NCBI GenBank assembly: GCA_027574665.1
Contig: CM050648.1
Location: 138,136,175-138,200,174, forward strand
Direction of reading: 5' to 3'
Source of the DNA: Rhynochetos jubatus
Taxonomy: Eukaryota; Chordata; Aves; Eurypygiformes; Rhynochetidae
DNA length: 64,000 nucleotides
Below, in pieces: positions 60,701 to 64,000 of the stretch (the first letter of the stretch is position 1; each line of letters starts with the position of its first letter). Made by a program: the position numbers and the translations under genes. Under the pieces are notes generated by a model that was given only the letters and a program-made list of their open reading frames with translations, did no database searches and was not told the DNA's origin.

Positions 60701-63447
60701 ATTACTTATAATCAAAACCTGGTTACTACCAAGTTCTGATTGCACAGGCCTTGAGTGCCTACAGGTTTGTTTCAGGATAAATGTGAAGAACAACATCATT
60801 AAGCCTCAACTATCAGAGTTCCTTGAGCTGTGTTCTTGTGGAGTGCTTGCAAACCTGAAGCTCAGATGGGGACCCCTGGCACCCCACGAGGCACACATGC
60901 CATCCTGCAGGCAGCCATCACAGGCCTCAGCTGGGAGACCAGCAGGTTTCAAACACATGAGGACAGCCATTGCAGCTGTGGCCCCCCAGCTCAAACCAGC
61001 GCCAGGATGTTCCTTTTCCCACCTAATGCAAGCTATGGGAGGACTGAAGCTGGACTGGTTTGATGCCAGACAAAGGTGTTAGAGAGCTGCTTGTGGAGCG
61101 CTGATCTCTGCTAAGAAGCAGTTCCATTGCTGCTCCCAGTTGTGCTCTGCAGCATCCCTGAGGCTGCTGGTGAGAAAGTCTCCTTTTCCTGCACAGCTGC
61201 CAAGCACAACCCATGGGTGATACTGGAAGCTTCACAGCTAGAGCTCACACTCTGGACTGAAAGTAGGTCTAATACTGCTTATCTACACTATAAAAAGGAA
61301 GATGTGCATGTGTGGGGGTAAGCTTAATATAAATACCTGGTATTAGGGAGTTAATTTCCAAAGAACTGTAACAGGTACTATTTCTTTGTATCTTATGTTT
61401 GAAGACTTGCTGATGTACCACTATACTCTTACAGTATCTTCAGCACTAGTGTGTCTTTTATTCTTTTTTTTTTTTTTCAAACAAGCATCAAGCAGTTCAA
61501 AGATCACGTTTTAAAGCTCTTTCATTCAGTCAGAGAAGGGAAAGCCCTAAATCATCCCTGTTGTGTTTTTCCACATTGAAGAGCAATAACTAAGAACAAC
61601 AGGAGCTAATCTATTCTACGTTTTCATGTCCCTCTAGCGACATGTTATGGGAAAGGCTTTAATTGACGTTTTGTCCCACTGAAAAAGCAGGCTTTCAAAA
61701 GGTACAAAACCATGCAGATACCTAACTCCACAGAATATTTTCTCCAAGACTTCACTTTTTTTTGTAAGGAATTCCCAGAAATCACTGTAAATATATTAGT
61801 GACAGGTTGACCACGGAATGTGTCCTAAGATTATGTCCTTATGATTCAAATGTGTAAAAACAAGCAGCTAAAGGGAAGTCCTTCTAACATCCCTCACCAT
61901 TTCCTGTTGCCTTCGCAGCCCACCTTTACACCCCATTCAGCTTTCATTCCTCTCTCCAGTCAATAAAATAATACACAGCTACTGTGTTTTCCCCTTTTCT
62001 ACACCTGGTTAGTATGAAGCATCCAGTAATGCAGGGAAGCTGATCACTGCTCAGTCCCAGCTCTGCATCGCATGCAGGCCTCAGTCCCACCAGCTCCTGA
62101 ACGCAGAAAGCACAACAAGAGACCTACAGCCTGCCTGAATCATTCCCTGCCTCTCAGGCTACCCAGGAGGATCTGACTATGACACAGACACTCCCAGAAG
62201 TACATGTCTAACTGTTTAGGATTGTTTTTTAAAGGTTATGAGCTGATGGAGGAGCCGGACTAAAGACATCTGTTTTCTGACATTGTGCAAACAAGCTAAT
62301 TCCCCTGGCCCCTGGCTGCAGAGGGAGATGCCTTTATCCCAGTGAAGCGCTGAAGTACATGTTCTCCCCCACAGCCTCAGGGAGAGCAAGATGTGCTGTA
62401 CAAACTGCTGGCCAAAGCTGGGTACCCTATGACCCAATGGTCCTGCATTCAGGTCTTTGTGCTGCACTCACTACATTTTCAAACCTACACACACACTTGT
62501 TAACTTTTTTCTTAAGAGGCTTCTTTGTCACTGTCACATGCCATACACTGCTATAAATATCCATGGTCTCTGCCATATCCATTGCCAGATCCAAATGACA
62601 CTACCCCTGAGGGAGTCACAGGTCCCCACAAAACACACTTCCACAGCCATCCTCCCATCAGAGCATCATGTATGATATGCACAGATGTGCATGTTTGCAT
62701 AGAAACAAATGCTTGTTTTGGATTACATTGGCCCTATCCACGTTTTTTGTGCATCACTTCCAAATGAAGTTTTAGCATCCAAAGTCAATATGTAGGAGCT
62801 CCGCAAGGCCCTTTGTTCTTCTGATCATTGCTGGCAAACAATAGAAAAAAACAAAGGAGAGAAATTTTCCCTCCTTTTGCTGGCTCTGCTTCTGTCAGTA
62901 TAGGGAAAGAGGAAAAGGAAAACGTGATCTACACAGAGCTATTTCAGACTATCCCAACCGAGAATCCAGACTTGAATGCTTGGTAAAACAATCTCTTAGT
63001 TTAAAAATCCTGATCTATTGACTGTATCATACTGGCCTTTATGAATATTTTATGCATTCTTGCTTCTCCTCATGCCTTCCCGTTGTTAAACAGAACTTAT
63101 TAAAATTAAAAAAAAAAAAACAACATTTGAGGAGCATTTATTTTAAAGACTTACATGATGATGTAGTCAAAAACTTATTTTAAAGATTTAGCAGAATCAA
63201 ACATCAGAGATTAAAGGAAGGAGAGAGCCAATTAACTATGTTACATAGTAACAGTACAGTCAATAAGGCATAAACTATCAGGTTGTCTTGGTAGTGAAAT
63301 GCTTTTAATCAGAACTAGATAAAAAGTATTCAGAAGACATGCACTATGTATTGAAAGTACCCGTAATGCACACATTTTTTGTGTACTTTTTAAGGGACAG
63401 GTCTTAAGGTCAGTTTGAAATAGCAGAAAGCTACCTTTGTAAGAAAG

Positions 63448-63462
63448 TATATATATATATAT
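63448..63462 (+). repeat. (TA)n dinucleotide repeat
   Basis: About seven uninterrupted TA units in otherwise unique sequence. Short enough that it may or may not vary between individuals. Confidence 0.85.
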
Positions 63463-64000
63463 TTCAGTTTGTCTCAACAAAATGGAGAGAGGATTCAGCA
63501 GTGCAGAAACTAAATATGGGACAGCCAGAACTCACTATAAAAAGGTTTTCTTCTTACTTGAGCTGTACAAGCTGATCCTAGACTAAAATTTATAGTGTAG
63601 GGCTCTACTAAGTATGTATTTGAACACAGCACTATCGTTTCTAGAATATGATCTTACAGTGACCATGGTCTGTGTCAATATCAGCATACTCAGTAAGATT
63701 CAAATAAATGTTTTTGCAGTTCTGCATGACCACAGCGGGTGGGTGACAGAACCTCTGTATTATGAGTGTAGTTTTGACTCTTATAGCAATCTGTGCCACA
63801 GTCCTGCTACTTGCACCATTATCATATTCTTCTCTAAGCACTGGTGAAATCAGTCCTGAGTGAAACCTCTACATGGAAGCGGGGAAGAAAGTCTGGAGGC
63901 AGCACAGATTATGAAAGGGGCCTCTAAACCATGTTCTTCCTGCAGAAGACACTCCAGTAATGGAGCAGAAAAGAAGTAAAATAGTGTATTCCACTCATTT

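Larger units (their letters stand above)
57541..64000. other. Unique sequence to the right edge, no gene seen
   Basis: Open frames reach 181 codons (plus, 60537-61082) without recognisable content. Simple sequence includes (GTTTT)n at about 57761-57790, which overlaps nothing else, T14 at 61464-61477, A13 at 63108-63120 and (TA)n at 63448-63462. No dispersed repeat can be named. Confidence 0.5.

Noticed and set aside
60537-61082. 181-codon open frame on the plus strand.
   Set aside because: Cysteine- and alanine-rich text with no recognisable fold, and overlapping frames on the same and opposite strands. It is explained by local GC content.
1-64000. Possible CRISPR arrays, operons, phage genes or bacterial contamination.
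   Set aside because: No regularly spaced repeats, no dense coding and no ribosome-binding sites. Vertebrate retroelements are spread through the left two thirds of the window.

Overview
This window looks like bird nuclear DNA with no protein-coding gene that I can confirm. The strongest sign of a bird is the set of CR1 retrotransposon copies. One is a nearly canonical CR1 3' tail in the first 87 bases. Another is a 1.15 kb CR1 body that still encodes part of the reverse transcriptase palm. There are also two solo LTRs of a familiar high-copy avian endogenous retrovirus type, which start TGTATTGGG and end ACCCACCACA on their own strand. The sequence is moderately AT-rich. I saw no obvious CpG island, tRNA, rRNA or CRISPR array. 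The longest open frames (219, 181, 168 and 159 codons) show no recognisable domain. The window is best read as intergenic or deep intronic DNA.

Layout. Bases 1-87 are a CR1 tail and 1450-2605 an antisense CR1 body. From 2.6 to 9.6 kb is mostly unique sequence with two MIR-like SINE remnants. A decayed CR1 lies at 9.6-10.0 kb and an antisense MIR-like remnant near 12.0 kb. At 17.3-18.0 kb is a solo LTR carrying a CR1-derived block inside it. A perfect 18-base G tract and a perfect 11-bp hairpin follow near 18.4-18.6 kb. At 20.8-22.8 kb an old CR1 is split by a second LTR of the same family in the opposite orientation. From 22.8 to 36 kb is mostly unique sequence with faint ancient repeats. CR1 fragments lie at 29.9, 36.0-36.4 (antisense) and 39.0-39.8 kb, with a possible one at 45.9 kb. 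From 42 to 64 kb is mostly unique, with a MIR/L3-like remnant near 48.4 kb and several AT-rich blocks that resemble conserved regulatory elements (42.6, 44.6 and 57.4 kb).

No set of cooperating genes is visible, and I found no new biological system. What the window does record is layered transposition: very old amniote repeats and MIR, then old CR1, then avian CR1 and LTRs. There are also a few candidate regulatory blocks and two splice-site-bounded candidate exons. The regulatory and exon calls are inference from sequence texture alone and need alignment or RNA data.
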